The notes beneath the pieces were generated by a model. It searched no databases. It was not told the DNA's origin and worked only from the letters and a program-made list of their open reading frames with translations. Shown piece after piece: positions 17,327-28,110 of a DNA stretch of 64,000 nt. Source of the stretch: Mycolicibacterium sp. CBMA 247 (GTDB lineage: Bacteria > Actinomycetota > Actinomycetes > Mycobacteriales > Mycobacteriaceae); the NCBI RefSeq assembly GCF_009729095.1, contig NZ_VTGX01000001.1:558001-622000 (forward strand), read 5' to 3'. The translations under genes and the position numbers were made by a program. Position 1 is the stretch's first letter, and each line of letters starts with the position of its first letter.

Positions 17327-18613
17327 ATGAACAAAGACGACATGATCCTGATCAGCGTGGACGATCACATCGTTGAACCACCTGACATGTTCAAGAACCA
17401 CCTTCCGAAGAAGTACATCGATGAGGCACCGCGCCTGGTGCACAACCCGGACGGCAGCGACACCTGGCAGTTCCGCGACATCGTCATCCCCAACGTCGCG
17501 CTCAACGCGGTGGCCGGCCGGCCCAAGGAGGAGTACGGCCTGGAGCCCCAGGGCCTCGACGAGATCCGCAAGGGCTGCTACAACGTCGACGAGCGGGTCA
17601 AGGACATGAACGCCGGCGGCATCCTCGGCTCGATCTGCTTCCCGTCCTTCCCCGGCTTCGCCGGCCGCCTGTTCGCCACCGAGGATCCCGAGTTCTCCCT
17701 GGCCCTGGTGCAGGCCTACAACGACTGGCACATCGACGAATGGTGCGGCGCCTATCCGGCCCGGTTCATCCCGATGGCGCTCCCGGTGATCTGGGACGCT
17801 GAAGCGTGCGCCGCCGAGGTCCGCCGGGTGTCGAAGAAGGGTGTGCACGCACTGACGTTCAGCGAGAATCCGGCCGCAATGGGTTACCCGAGCTTCCACG
17901 ACGATTACTGGACACCGCTGTGGAAGGCGTTGTGCGACACCAACACCGTGCTCAACGTGCACATCGGATCATCGGGCAAGCTGGCCATCACCGCCCCCGA
18001 CGCCCCGCTGGACGTGATGATCACGCTGCAGCCGATGAACATCGTGCAGGCCGCCGCGGATCTGTTGTGGTCCAAGCCCATCAAGGATTACCCGGATCTG
18101 AAGATCGGACTGTCCGAGGGTGGCACGGGCTGGATTCCGTATTTCCTGGAGCGCGTCGACCGCACCTACGAGATGCACTCGACGTGGACGCACCAGAACT
18201 TCGGCGGCAAGCTACCCAGCGAGGTGTTCCGTGAGCACTTCCTGACCTGCTTCATCTCCGATCCGGTCGGGGTGGCCCTGCGCGACAAGATCGGCATCGA
18301 CAACATCAGCTGGGAAGCCGACTACCCGCACAGCGACTCGATGTGGCCGGGCGCCCCCGAGGAACTGTGGGACGTGCTGACCGAGAACAACGTGCCCGAC
18401 GACGAGATCAACAAGATGACCTACGAGAACGCCATGCGCTGGTACTCGTTCGATCCGTTCACCCACATCTCGCGCGAGCAGGCCACTGTCGGCGCCCTGC
18501 GCAAAGCCGCTGAGGGCCATGATGTTTCGATCCGGGCGCTGAGCCATCACGAGCAGGGCACCCGCGGTGACGCGCTGCACGCCGCGGCGCGTGGTAACTC
18601 GGGTCCGAGCTAG
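17327..18613 (+). CDS. Amidohydrolase-family metalloenzyme (ACMSD-like), paralogue 1
   Basis: 428 residues, amidohydrolase-2/ACMSD superfamily TIM barrel. The first strand gives the metal motif ISVDDHIVEPPDMF (D.H), a barrel histidine is in LNVHIGSSG, and the late Asp is in ISWEADYPHSD. Members hydrolyse C-C or C-N bonds or decarboxylate ring-derived acids; substrate unknown. ATG 17327 (MNKDDMIL) follows GGAGCGCG. It is the first gene of the accessory catabolic region, with an operator site in front. C-terminal 60 residues (after FDPFTHIS) are extra and low-complexity. Three paralogues follow at 39897, 47059 and 49520. Confidence 0.85.
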   Translation: MNKDDMILISVDDHIVEPPDMFKNHLPKKYIDEAPRLVHNPDGSDTWQFRDIVIPNVALNAVAGRPKEEYGLEPQGLDEIRKGCYNVDERVKDMNAGGILGSICFPSFPGFAGRLFATEDPEFSLALVQAYNDWHIDEWCGAYPARFIPMALPVIWDAEACAAEVRRVSKKGVHALTFSENPAAMGYPSFHDDYWTPLWKALCDTNTVLNVHIGSSGKLAITAPDAPLDVMITLQPMNIVQAAADLLWSKPIKDYPDLKIGLSEGGTGWIPYFLERVDRTYEMHSTWTHQNFGGKLPSEVFREHFLTCFISDPVGVALRDKIGIDNISWEADYPHSDSMWPGAPEELWDVLTENNVPDDEINKMTYENAMRWYSFDPFTHISREQATVGALRKAAEGHDVSIRALSHHEQGTRGDALHAAARGNSGPS

Positions 18614-18637
18614 TAAGACACTGCGGCGGACCCTCGA

Positions 18638-18696
18638 GGCGTACCTTTCCTACTGACCCGTCGTCAAGAGTGCCGATGAGGGAGGGAAGGTACGCC
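18638..18696 (+). promoter_or_regulatory. Inverted repeat covering the ribosome site of the VOC gene
   Basis: GGCGTACCTT (18638-18647) is perfectly complementary to AAGGTACGCC (18687-18696), which ends two bases before the ATG and overlaps the purine-rich ribosome site. In the transcript the arms could hide the start. Confidence 0.4.
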
Positions 18697-18698
18697 GC

Positions 18699-19055
18699 AT
18701 GCTCGATCCGCCGCCGGGGTACCACACGGTCACGCCGCGGATGGTCGTCAGCGACGTCGCGGCAGCGGTGGACTTCCTGCGGACCGTCTTCGGCGCCGTT
18801 GGCGACGTCCATCCCGATCGCCCGGCCGAAATACGCATCGGCGACTCACTCGTCATGGTCACCTCGGTCGGCGAGCGTGGGCTGTTCCCCGCGTTCCTCT
18901 ACGTGTATGTCGAGGACGCCGACCGGGTCTATCAGCGGGCCATCGACGCCGGGGCGACGAGCATCGAACCGCCACGTGACACCCCGTACGGCGACAGACG
19001 CGCGATGGTGTCCGACCCGCACGGCAACCTATTTCAGATCGCCCATCGCTTCTAG
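18699..19055 (+). CDS. VOC/glyoxalase-fold protein
   Basis: 118 residues, one vicinal-oxygen-chelate module with two beta-alpha-beta-beta-beta units: TPRMVVSDVAAAVDFLRTVFGA and LYVYVEDADRVYQRAIDAGA...MVSDPHGNLFQIAHR. The C-terminal DPHGN motif is typical of glyoxalase/PhnB-like proteins. Metal ligands are incomplete to the eye, so enzyme versus binding protein is open. ATG 18699 follows GGAGGGAAGG. It lies 85 bp after the amidohydrolase, and its stop overlaps the convergent P450 stop by 4 bp. Confidence 0.8.
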   Translation: MLDPPPGYHTVTPRMVVSDVAAAVDFLRTVFGAVGDVHPDRPAEIRIGDSLVMVTSVGERGLFPAFLYVYVEDADRVYQRAIDAGATSIEPPRDTPYGDRRAMVSDPHGNLFQIAHRF

Positions 19056-20287
19056 CGCAGTGCGTATCGCACCGGCAGGTGCTTGAGCCCGCCGACGAAC
19101 GTGGTCGCGGTGTGTGCAGGTGAGCCGGTCAGCTCGATCGAATCCAGCCGCGGCACAAGCTCACTGAAGAAGCTGTTGATCTCCATGCGCGCCAACGCCG
19201 CACCCAGACAGAAGTGCACGCCGTAACCGAACGCCACGTGCTTGTTGGGATCGCGGCCGACGTCGAATCGGAACGGATCGGTGAACACCTCCTCGTCCCG
19301 ATTGCCGGATGGATAGGCCAGCAGTACCGACTCCCCTGCTGCGATGGGGGTGTCGCGCACCGCGGTGTCGACCGCAGCGGTGCGCATGAACGCCTTCACC
19401 GGCGTCACCCAGCGGATCATTTCCTCGGTGGCCGTGCCCATCAGGCCCGGATCGGCCTGCAATCGCGCCAACTGGTCAGGGTTTTCGAGCAGGGCGAGCA
19501 TGCCGCCGGAGATCGTGGCACTCGTGGTGTCGTGACCGGCGGCCGCCACGATCGCGTAGTAGGACACCGTCTCGATGTCGTTGAGCGGCTCACCGTCGAT
19601 GCGGGCGTTGGCGATCGCCGACGCGAGATCGTCGGTGGGGTTCTTCCTGCGCTCGGCCGTCAGTTCGCTGAAGTACTGGAACATCTCCAGCAGCGCTGCC
19701 ACCGTGTCGCCCTCGTTGCCCTCGCGGCGGTATTCGTCGTCCTGATTGCCGAACAACTCCTGGGTGAGTTTGAGCATCAGTGGGAAATCCGCCTCGGGCA
19801 CACCGAGCAAGGACATGATCACGTACAGCGGATAGTTGACCGCCACTTCCTGCACGAAATCGCATTCACCACCGACCGCCAGCATCTTGTCGACGTGGAT
19901 CTTGGCCAGCTTGTCAACGCGTACCCTCAACGCCCGCATGGCTTTCGGCCGGAACCAGTCGGCGCCGATGGCCCGCATCACCCGGTGCTCCGGGTCATCC
20001 ATGTGGATCAGCGTGCGCACCCCGACCGCGGCCTGCTGTTCGTCTTCGCCGAGCGTCATCAGGACCGGGCGCGGTGAATTGGTGAACACATCGTTGGCCC
20101 GTTCGATGGCCATGATGTCGGCGTACTTGGTGATCGCCCAGAACGGCTTGTAGCCGGGCACCTCGACCCAGGACACCGGAGCGTTGGCCCGCAGATGACT
20201 CAGGGCGGTGCGGAACGTCGCCTCGTCGGCGTATGCCGACGGGTTGGCGAACATCTTGGCGGCATCGTCGATGGCGCGGACGGTCAT
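19052..20287 (-). CDS. Cytochrome P450
   Basis: 411-residue P450 of the soluble actinobacterial type. I-helix AAAGHDTTSATISGG, ExxR as EEMIR, and heme loop FGYGVHFCLGAALARME. The layout is close to CYP families acting on sterol side chains, terpenes and fatty acids, but the substrate cannot be told. ATG 20287 follows GAGGAGC; the upstream frame is antisense and rejected. Its start overlaps the stop of the LLM oxidoreductase by 4 bp (ATGA), so the two are translationally coupled and probably act in succession. Transcription would start at the operator near 21402. Confidence 0.92.
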   Translation of the reverse strand: MTVRAIDDAAKMFANPSAYADEATFRTALSHLRANAPVSWVEVPGYKPFWAITKYADIMAIERANDVFTNSPRPVLMTLGEDEQQAAVGVRTLIHMDDPEHRVMRAIGADWFRPKAMRALRVRVDKLAKIHVDKMLAVGGECDFVQEVAVNYPLYVIMSLLGVPEADFPLMLKLTQELFGNQDDEYRREGNEGDTVAALLEMFQYFSELTAERRKNPTDDLASAIANARIDGEPLNDIETVSYYAIVAAAGHDTTSATISGGMLALLENPDQLARLQADPGLMGTATEEMIRWVTPVKAFMRTAAVDTAVRDTPIAAGESVLLAYPSGNRDEEVFTDPFRFDVGRDPNKHVAFGYGVHFCLGAALARMEINSFFSELVPRLDSIELTGSPAHTATTFVGGLKHLPVRYALR

Positions 20288-21339
20288 ACGTTGCTCCTCA
20301 CTGGCGGGCATTCGCGAAACTCCAGCAGCACCGCGTTCACGGTTTCCGGGGACACAGCGGCGGGGAAGCCTGGCAGCACGCGGTCGATGACGCCGTCGCA
20401 GCGGCGCCGCAATGCCGCGGCCAACTCGGGGATCGGGGCCACCACGGCGAACGTTCCGAGCACTTCGTCGTCGATGAGCTCCCCCATCGCGTCCCACCGG
20501 CCGTCCAGCGACAACCGGTGCAGTTCGGTCTGCAGATCACCCCAGCCGTGCAGTTCCAGAACTTTGCGGTACGCGGGTGTGGAGCCGTAGAACGCGAGCT
20601 GTTTGCGGGTTGCGACCGACGCCGCAGCCATCTCCTGTTCGTCGGCGCCGGTGACCAGGAACACCGGGCAGGACAGCTCGAAGTCACGACGGTCGCGCCC
20701 ACTGCGGTCCATCCCGCGCTGCAACGCGACGGTGGTCACCTCGTCCAGGTAGCGCCGGGTGGTGAACGCGTGAGCCAGCAGTCCGTCGGCGACTTCACCG
20801 CATACTTCGGTCATCAGCTCGCCGACGGCCGCCAGGAACACTTTGGGGAACGGCAGCGTCGACGGCTCCGGGGTGAACATCGGCGTCATGATCTTGTGGG
20901 TGTAGAACTCACCCTCGAACCGCAGCTTGGTGCCGTCGCGCCAGCAGCCCCAAATCGCATGCAGCGCTTCGATGTACTCGCGCATCCGGCGGGCCGGGTG
21001 GCTCCATGGCATGCTGAAGCGCTTCTCGATGTGCGGCTGAATCTGGGTGCCCAGTCCGAGAATGAAGCGCCCGCCCGAGTACGTCTGCAGATCCCAGCCC
21101 AGCTGGGCCATGGTCATCGGATTGCGCGCGAAGGCCACCGCGATACTGGTACCGATCTGGATCCGTTCGGTGTGCTCGGCCGCCAGTGCCAACGGCAGGA
21201 ACGGGTCGTGGTTGATCTCGCCGGTCCAGCACCCGTCGTAACCATGCGCTTCCAGCTCGCGGGCGATTTCCGGGACGCCGGTAAGCCGGCTGGGGATGCC
21301 GCGATCGATCTTGACAGCGCGGGGAACCGGTTCGCTCAT
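20284..21339 (-). CDS. LLM-class F420-dependent oxidoreductase
   Basis: 351-residue luciferase-like monooxygenase-fold protein with the cofactor-binding features of the F420 branch: GYDGCWTGEINHDPFLPL, IGTSIAVAFARNPMTMAQLGWDLQTYSGGRFILGLGTQIQPHIEKRF, and LAAVGELMTEVCGEVADG. Such enzymes reduce or dehydrogenate substrates with F420 rather than incorporate oxygen. First gene of a minus-strand pair with the P450. ATG 21339; divergent from the carboxyltransferase gene across an operator site. Confidence 0.88.
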   Translation of the reverse strand: MSEPVPRAVKIDRGIPSRLTGVPEIARELEAHGYDGCWTGEINHDPFLPLALAAEHTERIQIGTSIAVAFARNPMTMAQLGWDLQTYSGGRFILGLGTQIQPHIEKRFSMPWSHPARRMREYIEALHAIWGCWRDGTKLRFEGEFYTHKIMTPMFTPEPSTLPFPKVFLAAVGELMTEVCGEVADGLLAHAFTTRRYLDEVTTVALQRGMDRSGRDRRDFELSCPVFLVTGADEQEMAAASVATRKQLAFYGSTPAYRKVLELHGWGDLQTELHRLSLDGRWDAMGELIDDEVLGTFAVVAPIPELAAALRRRCDGVIDRVLPGFPAAVSPETVNAVLLEFRECPPVRSNV

Positions 21340-21401
21340 TGCTGGCGCGCGCCTTTGCCACCTTGTCCGACAATGTGCAATCCGACCACCTCATCGACGC
21401 T

Positions 21402-21418
21402 ACAGTAAGCAATTCAGT
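21402..21418. promoter_or_regulatory. 17-bp operator-like site between LLM-P450 pair and carboxyltransferase
   Basis: ACAGTAAGCAATTCAGT, in the 138-bp divergent gap, 62 bp upstream of the LLM start and 59 bp upstream of the carboxyltransferase. One site could serve both directions. Right half is shifted relative to the best copies, so it is a weaker member. Confidence 0.55.
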
Positions 21419-21477
21419 ATGGTCAACGGCGGTAGGCTGAGCCCCCAGGGCAATGTGCGACGAGTGAGGACGGCGGC

Positions 21478-22974
21478 ATGACGGACGACCCGGAGTGGAA
21501 GGAAACACTCGAGGACCTTGCTCGTCGACGTGAGCACACCCACGGCATGGGTGGTCCTGAGCGGCTGGCCAAACACCACGGCAAGGGCAAGCTCGACGCT
21601 CGCGCGCGGATCACCCGCCTGCTGGACCCGGACACCTTTCAGGAGTTCGGCACCCTGGTCGGGGGCGACATCGCCGCCGACGGTCTTGTCGCGGGTGCGG
21701 GCCGTATCGACGGCACACCGGTGATGGTGGGTGCAGAGGATTTCACGACGCTGGCCGGCAGTATCGGACCGGGCGGCAACGCAAAACGGTATCGGCTCGC
21801 CGAGTTGGCGCTGCGCAACAAGATTCCACTGGTGATGCTGTTGGAGGGCGCGGGTTTTCGCCCCAGCGGGGAGCACTACGGACGAACGCCGACCGATCTG
21901 ATCGCCCAGGCGAAATGTTCGGGGAAGGTGCCCACCGTATCGGCGATACTCGGGCCCTCCGCCGGTCATGGTGCCCTAGTGGCGCCGGTGTGCGACTTCA
22001 GCATCATGAGCCGCCAGGGGGCCATCTTCACGGCTGGGCCGCCGGTGGTGAAAGAGTCGACAGGCGAGGAGATTTCGAAGGAAGACCTCGGTGGGCCGGA
22101 TGTGGCGCTACCGAGCGGCGTGATTCATAACTACGCCCAGGACGATGAGACGGTTATCGACGACATCCGGCGCTACCTGTCCTATTTCCCGTCGAGCGCG
22201 TGGTCATATCCGCCGACCCGGCTTGCCGATGACACTGCCGGACCGCGTCCGACGCCCGAGATCCTGGACATCGTGTCGCGCGACAACCGCCAGATCTATG
22301 ACATGCGCGCGGTGCTCGACGAGATCTTCGACCGCCCCGACTGGTTCGAGGTGCAACCGAAGTTCGGCCGCGCCATCATTTGTGCGCTGGCTCATCTCGG
22401 CGGTTATCCGGTCGCGGTTGTGGCCAATCAGCCACAGGTGCTGGCCGGTTCGATCGACGCCGACGCGGCCGACAAGGCAGCGCATTTCATCACCGTGGCC
22501 GACTCGTTCCATCTGCCGATCATCTTTCTGGCCGACAATCCGGGCATGCTGCCGGGCAGCCGGTCCGAGCGCACCGGTGTGCTGCGCAGCGGGGCACGCA
22601 TGTTCGCCGCCCAAACCGCGGCCACCACGCTCAAATTGCACGTGACGTTGCGGAAGGCCTTCGGATTCGGCTCGATGGTCATGTCACTGCTGGGGTTTGA
22701 CGATCAGGTCGCGACATTCGCCTATCCCGGGGCGACCATGGGTGCGATGGGTGCGGCCGCGCTCAGTGCCGCCACCCACGCCGGCGAGGATCACACCGAG
22801 GTGCTCAAGCGCATGGAACTCGAGGCGTCATTCCGGTCGGCGAGTCATCTCGGCTTCGATGAGCTCATCTCCCCCGAGGAAACCCGCAATGCCCTCTTGG
22901 TCACGCTCCAGCACGGCATCTTCAGCCGACAGGCCGTCGCCGAGCCGGTGTCACGCACGCTGATCATGCCCTAA
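21478..22974 (+). CDS. Acyl-CoA carboxylase beta (carboxyltransferase) subunit
   Basis: 498-residue carboxyltransferase of the crotonase-like superfamily with two tandem halves. The N-half has the oxyanion motif region GPGGNAKRYRLAEL and SGEHYGR; the C-half has ADNPGMLPGSRSERTGVLRSGARMF and YPGATMGAMGAAALSAATHA. It transfers carboxyl from biotin to an acyl-CoA. No biotin carboxylase or biotin-carrier gene is present in the window, so a shared alpha subunit elsewhere must serve. ATG 21478. Whether it carboxylates propionyl, acetyl, geranyl or another CoA cannot be told. Confidence 0.88.
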   Translation: MTDDPEWKETLEDLARRREHTHGMGGPERLAKHHGKGKLDARARITRLLDPDTFQEFGTLVGGDIAADGLVAGAGRIDGTPVMVGAEDFTTLAGSIGPGGNAKRYRLAELALRNKIPLVMLLEGAGFRPSGEHYGRTPTDLIAQAKCSGKVPTVSAILGPSAGHGALVAPVCDFSIMSRQGAIFTAGPPVVKESTGEEISKEDLGGPDVALPSGVIHNYAQDDETVIDDIRRYLSYFPSSAWSYPPTRLADDTAGPRPTPEILDIVSRDNRQIYDMRAVLDEIFDRPDWFEVQPKFGRAIICALAHLGGYPVAVVANQPQVLAGSIDADAADKAAHFITVADSFHLPIIFLADNPGMLPGSRSERTGVLRSGARMFAAQTAATTLKLHVTLRKAFGFGSMVMSLLGFDDQVATFAYPGATMGAMGAAALSAATHAGEDHTEVLKRMELEASFRSASHLGFDELISPEETRNALLVTLQHGIFSRQAVAEPVSRTLIMP

Positions 22975-22984
22975 CCCCGGCACC

Positions 22985-23044
22985 GCGAGCGACCGTGTCT
23001 GTACCCGACACACCGTAGAAGACCGGCATTTTGCGGTCGCTCGC
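22985..23044. repeat. Palindromic intergenic repeat, family A, copy 2
   Basis: GCGAGCGACCG (22985-22995) pairs with CGGTCGCTCGC (23034-23044); inner stem GTGTC/GACAC around TGTACCC. Same outer arms and same inner architecture as 12637-12697, with the inner stem one pair shorter. Here it sits between convergent genes and can act as a two-way terminator. Confidence 0.8.
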
Positions 23045-23055
23045 AGTGCCGGCGG

Positions 23056-24120
23056 TCACGGCTGAGTCGGGTTGCGCCGCCCGACGATGAGCGGGTCGAC
23101 CGGGGTAAAGGGAAAGTCGGGCAGATCGTCGATATGCGTGTTGAACGCGGCAGCCAGCACCTCCCGCGAGTAGACACTCACCGAATTGCGGTAGCCGATG
23201 TCGCCGGGAGTGGGTTGGTCGAAGAAGATCAGGAAGTGCAGCTCCGGCATGTCGAGCACTTCGATGTGGTGCGGGTATGCCCGCGGAACGAAATACACGT
23301 CGCCCTGGCCAAGCTCCCACGTATCCAGTGCGCCATCGGGATCCATCACCGTCATCCGAGCGGAACCACGCTGCACATAGCCCATTTCGGCGGTGATCGG
23401 ATGCCAATGTGGTTCCCGCATACCGTCTTCCCGGATCCGTAGCGAGTACATCGAAAGATCCTTGAGTGCGGGCCAGTACTGAACCCGCGCCGTGCGGGCA
23501 GATCCGACCGCCGAGCTGACCGGAGGCGTCATCGCTTCGACCGCGAACTTGTGCGGGTCGGTGAACCCGGCGGTGTCTGGTGTCACCGCCGGGCCCTGAC
23601 GCGGTGCGAGTTTGCGGTCGGCAGTGTCGCGGCGCAGTGCGGCGAACTCGGCCGCATCCAGGTCGTACGTATTGCCCAGCACCGCATCGGTCATGGCGCC
23701 GAACGCGGCACCCAATCCAAAGTCTTCGGGCCGTTCGTTCCCGAAGGTGACGATGAACTCCGCCGGCTCGGTGCCGATGTTCTCGATGTGGTGCAGCGAA
23801 CCCGAATCGGCATGAAACATCTCGCCGGCTGACACGGTGAATGTCGAGAAGCGGTTACCGGTGTCGAGGATGGACACCAGGGTAGTCCCGGCGACGCAGT
23901 ACGTCAGCTCGTTGGCGTTGGCATGCCAGTGCGGTGTACGCATCGCCCCCGGATTGATCACCAGCCGTTTGATCGACATGCCCCGCAGAATCGGGAAGTT
24001 GTCGGCAGTGACCCGGCGTATGGACCCGAAGTCGTTCTCCTCCACGATCTCGCCGTCGAGCAGCGAGACGGCATGCGTGCTGCGGTGCGGTGATGTCAGC
24101 GGATTCAGTGTGGTGGTCAT
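23056..24120 (-). CDS. Bicupin, oxalate decarboxylase-like
   Basis: 354 residues with two cupin domains. Domain 1 (about 50-150): PHWHANANELTYCVAG and SGSLHHIENIG. Domain 2 (about 230-330): EPHWHPITAEMGYVQRG and PRAYPHHIEVLDM. Both carry the HxH...E...H metal set, so two Mn or Fe sites are likely. The arrangement is that of oxalate decarboxylase/oxalate oxidase-type bicupins; gentisate-type dioxygenases have a different layout. ATG 24120 follows AGAGGAG. No membrane or signal segment. It lies downstream of the rifampicin monooxygenase gene across a 124-bp gap with no obvious site. Confidence 0.82.
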   Translation of the reverse strand: MTTTLNPLTSPHRSTHAVSLLDGEIVEENDFGSIRRVTADNFPILRGMSIKRLVINPGAMRTPHWHANANELTYCVAGTTLVSILDTGNRFSTFTVSAGEMFHADSGSLHHIENIGTEPAEFIVTFGNERPEDFGLGAAFGAMTDAVLGNTYDLDAAEFAALRRDTADRKLAPRQGPAVTPDTAGFTDPHKFAVEAMTPPVSSAVGSARTARVQYWPALKDLSMYSLRIREDGMREPHWHPITAEMGYVQRGSARMTVMDPDGALDTWELGQGDVYFVPRAYPHHIEVLDMPELHFLIFFDQPTPGDIGYRNSVSVYSREVLAAAFNTHIDDLPDFPFTPVDPLIVGRRNPTQP

Positions 24121-24244
24121 GAGGCGATCTCCTCTGTCCAGGCTCAACCGTTGTATGGCTAGAACCTTCGCTCACCGCACCCCACGCCGTCGTCGATGCT
24201 GGCCACCATTCGCACCACAGGCTGGCCGGACATCCGCACCCCTG

Positions 24245-25852
<1,608 letters not shown>

Positions 25853-25908
25853 CTATATGTTGAAAGTGGCAGGGAGCGGATGACGCCCCTGCTTTTTGAT
25901 TTTCGGGG

Positions 25909-26967
25909 TCAGGATCCCGATGACGCCTGGGTGGCCCGGTATTCGGCGACGATTGGTTCGAGCTCGTCGGGGGTGGCCCCATGCATGATCACCGCGTCGG
26001 CGCCGTAGTCGAACTCCTTGCGGATGCGGTCCACACACTGCCGCGCCGATCCAGTGGCCGACGGTTCCAGCCATTCCTCGGGGATCAGGGTCGCGATGTG
26101 CTCGATCTGCTCGGCGCTCGCCTTGTGGTCGATGCCGCCCGGAATCGACGTCACCACCTTGTCTTCCCGGAAGCGTTGCAGCACCGCCGGATCCCAATTG
26201 TTCGTGCTCACCATCAGGTCGCCGTAGCCCTGCAGGTAGGTGGCGAGCCGGGCGACGGTCTTCTTCAGCCGCAGTTCCTCTGGCAGGTGATCGCCCACTG
26301 TGGCAAAGCAGGACCACACCCGCACGCTGTCGGGGTCGCGGCCGGCCTGCTCGGCGGCGTCCTTGACGGTCTTCACCGCACGTTGCAGCGTCTCCGGGGT
26401 GAAGTAGGTGTGCAGGATGACGTCGTCGAACTCCCGCCCGCCCAGGGCCAGCGTCTGCGGGCCGAAGGCCACGATCGCCAGCCGGATGTCCTCGTTGAAG
26501 TCGGGGTCGAGGAACAGCACCTGATACTTGCCGATCGGGCCGTCGTGGTTGAAGATCACCTCGCCGTGCCACAGCTTTCGCATGACCTGCGCGAAGTCCT
26601 CCATTTGCGCGGTTGTCACCGCGGGCACGCCGAACGCGTTGTACATGGCCGCGACGCCCCGGCCGATGCCGAGCGTGAACCGTCCGCGCGACAGGCGGTG
26701 CATTGTGGTGGCCCACGATCCGGTGATCAGCGGATGACGGGTGTTGTGATTGGTTGCCGCCGTGGCGATCTGCATGCGATCGGTCACTGCGCAGGCCGCT
26801 CCGACGAGTGAGGATGCCTCCTTGACGTTCCACCGTTCCGAGATGAACGCGGTGCCGAAGCCGAGTTCCTCACCGCGGCGGGCCTCGTCCATCAGGGCGG
26901 CCGGCCCTTCACCGCCTGCGCCCGCCAGTAGGTAGTAGCCAAGCTCGTCGAGTACCGGTTCGGTCAT
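25909..26967 (-). CDS. LLM-class F420-dependent oxidoreductase (second)
   Basis: 352 residues, luciferase-like fold. Supporting segments: RRGEELGFGTAFISERWNVKEA, ATAATNHNTRHPLITGSWATTMHRLSRGRFTLGIGRGVAAMYNAFG (phosphate/F420-binding loop) and AFGPQTLALGGREFDDVILHTYF. It is a paralogue of, not close to, the 20284 gene. ATG 26967 is preceded by GAATGAAGAG. It lies 85 bp downstream of the NAD-dependent reductase gene on the same strand and is probably driven by the operator at 28111. Its 3' side abuts the rox promoter region. Confidence 0.87.
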   Translation of the reverse strand: MTEPVLDELGYYLLAGAGGEGPAALMDEARRGEELGFGTAFISERWNVKEASSLVGAACAVTDRMQIATAATNHNTRHPLITGSWATTMHRLSRGRFTLGIGRGVAAMYNAFGVPAVTTAQMEDFAQVMRKLWHGEVIFNHDGPIGKYQVLFLDPDFNEDIRLAIVAFGPQTLALGGREFDDVILHTYFTPETLQRAVKTVKDAAEQAGRDPDSVRVWSCFATVGDHLPEELRLKKTVARLATYLQGYGDLMVSTNNWDPAVLQRFREDKVVTSIPGGIDHKASAEQIEHIATLIPEEWLEPSATGSARQCVDRIRKEFDYGADAVIMHGATPDELEPIVAEYRATQASSGS

Positions 26968-27052
26968 AGCTCTTCATTCCTTCGCTTGGTCGTGCTCACA
27001 CCCATACGCCGTGCTTGTAGCCACGATGTCGTGGCGGAGGCGGAGTCCGACG

Positions 27053-28072
27053 TCACAGCTCGATGACCTTCTCGTTGCGGTTCTTGCGGTCGACGTAGAA
27101 CCGGGCGGCCCGGACGATCGATTCGGCGGTCGGCGCGGGTTTCCAGCCCAGGTCCCGGGTCGCCTTGCTGTGGCCCGCCGGCGACGTCAGCCACATCAGC
27201 CGTGCTGCGGTGAGGTTCATCGGAAAGTCAGTGCCGAACAGTCGATTCGACACGCCGGCCAACCACCCGACGGCATATAGCGGGGCCATGGGGATTCCGA
27301 ATCTGGGCGGTCGGGCACCCACCGCCTGCGCGGCCGTGGTGAGCATCTCCCGCTGGCTCATATACCTTTCGGAAACGATGTAGCGATCGCCGATCCGACC
27401 GTGCTCGGCGGCCAGGATGAGAGCCTGCGCCGCATCGTCGATCCCGACCACCTCGGAGCCGACGCCGCGCACATAGACCGGCAACTTGCCGAACGCCGCC
27501 ATGGCGACGAGCGCACCCTGTCGCGGTTGCCAGTCCGGCGGCCCATAGGGGTTCGACACACACATCGCGACCGCGGGAAGTCCCCTCTCGCGCGCATAGG
27601 ACAGCACCAGATCTTCGGCCTGGCGCCGCGATTCGATGTACGGACCGCCCTTACCGGACCAGTTGAACGGGGTCTCCTCGTCAACGGTCGCGCCGTCGTC
27701 ACCGACCGCAATCGTTCCGATGGTGCTGAGGAACACGAAGCGCTGCAGGTCGGCGTTCACCGCGACGTCCAGGACGTTGCGCAGACCCTCGACGTTGGTG
27801 GAGAACAGTGGCGCCGGGTCGGCCAGGTGGGCACGGGTGTCGACGACGCAGTAGAAGACCACGTCACGGTCGGCCATGGCCGACACCACCGCCTCGGTGT
27901 CGAAGATATCGCCGTAGCAGCGTTCGACCTCGACATCGTCGATGCCCTTGGTCGAACTACTGCGACGAAGCAGTACCCGGACGTCGTCGCCGCGCTCGAC
28001 AAGCCGGCGCGTGACACAGGCTCCCACGTTTCCGCTTGCGCCCATGACGAGTACTTTCTGCCGGCGATCCAT
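27053..28072 (-). CDS. Extended SDR (dihydroflavonol-reductase/epimerase-like)
   Basis: 339 residues. The N-terminal motif is VLVMGASGNVGACVTRRL, then GDIFDTEAV, and FLSTIGTIAVG. The catalytic Tyr is in GPYIESRRQAE: the spacing is YxxxR, where almost all SDRs have YxxxK. A C-terminal substrate domain ends in RFYVDRKNRNEKVIEL. The family reduces ketones or oxidises hydroxysteroids (3-beta-HSD-like). ATG 28072, with the operator 39 bp in front. It leads a unit with the LLM gene. Confidence 0.82.
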   Translation of the reverse strand: MDRRQKVLVMGASGNVGACVTRRLVERGDDVRVLLRRSSSTKGIDDVEVERCYGDIFDTEAVVSAMADRDVVFYCVVDTRAHLADPAPLFSTNVEGLRNVLDVAVNADLQRFVFLSTIGTIAVGDDGATVDEETPFNWSGKGGPYIESRRQAEDLVLSYARERGLPAVAMCVSNPYGPPDWQPRQGALVAMAAFGKLPVYVRGVGSEVVGIDDAAQALILAAEHGRIGDRYIVSERYMSQREMLTTAAQAVGARPPRFGIPMAPLYAVGWLAGVSNRLFGTDFPMNLTAARLMWLTSPAGHSKATRDLGWKPAPTAESIVRAARFYVDRKNRNEKVIEL

Positions 28073-28110
28073 CGCTAGTCCATCCCGTCTTTCGATTGGT
28101 GATGGATGTT

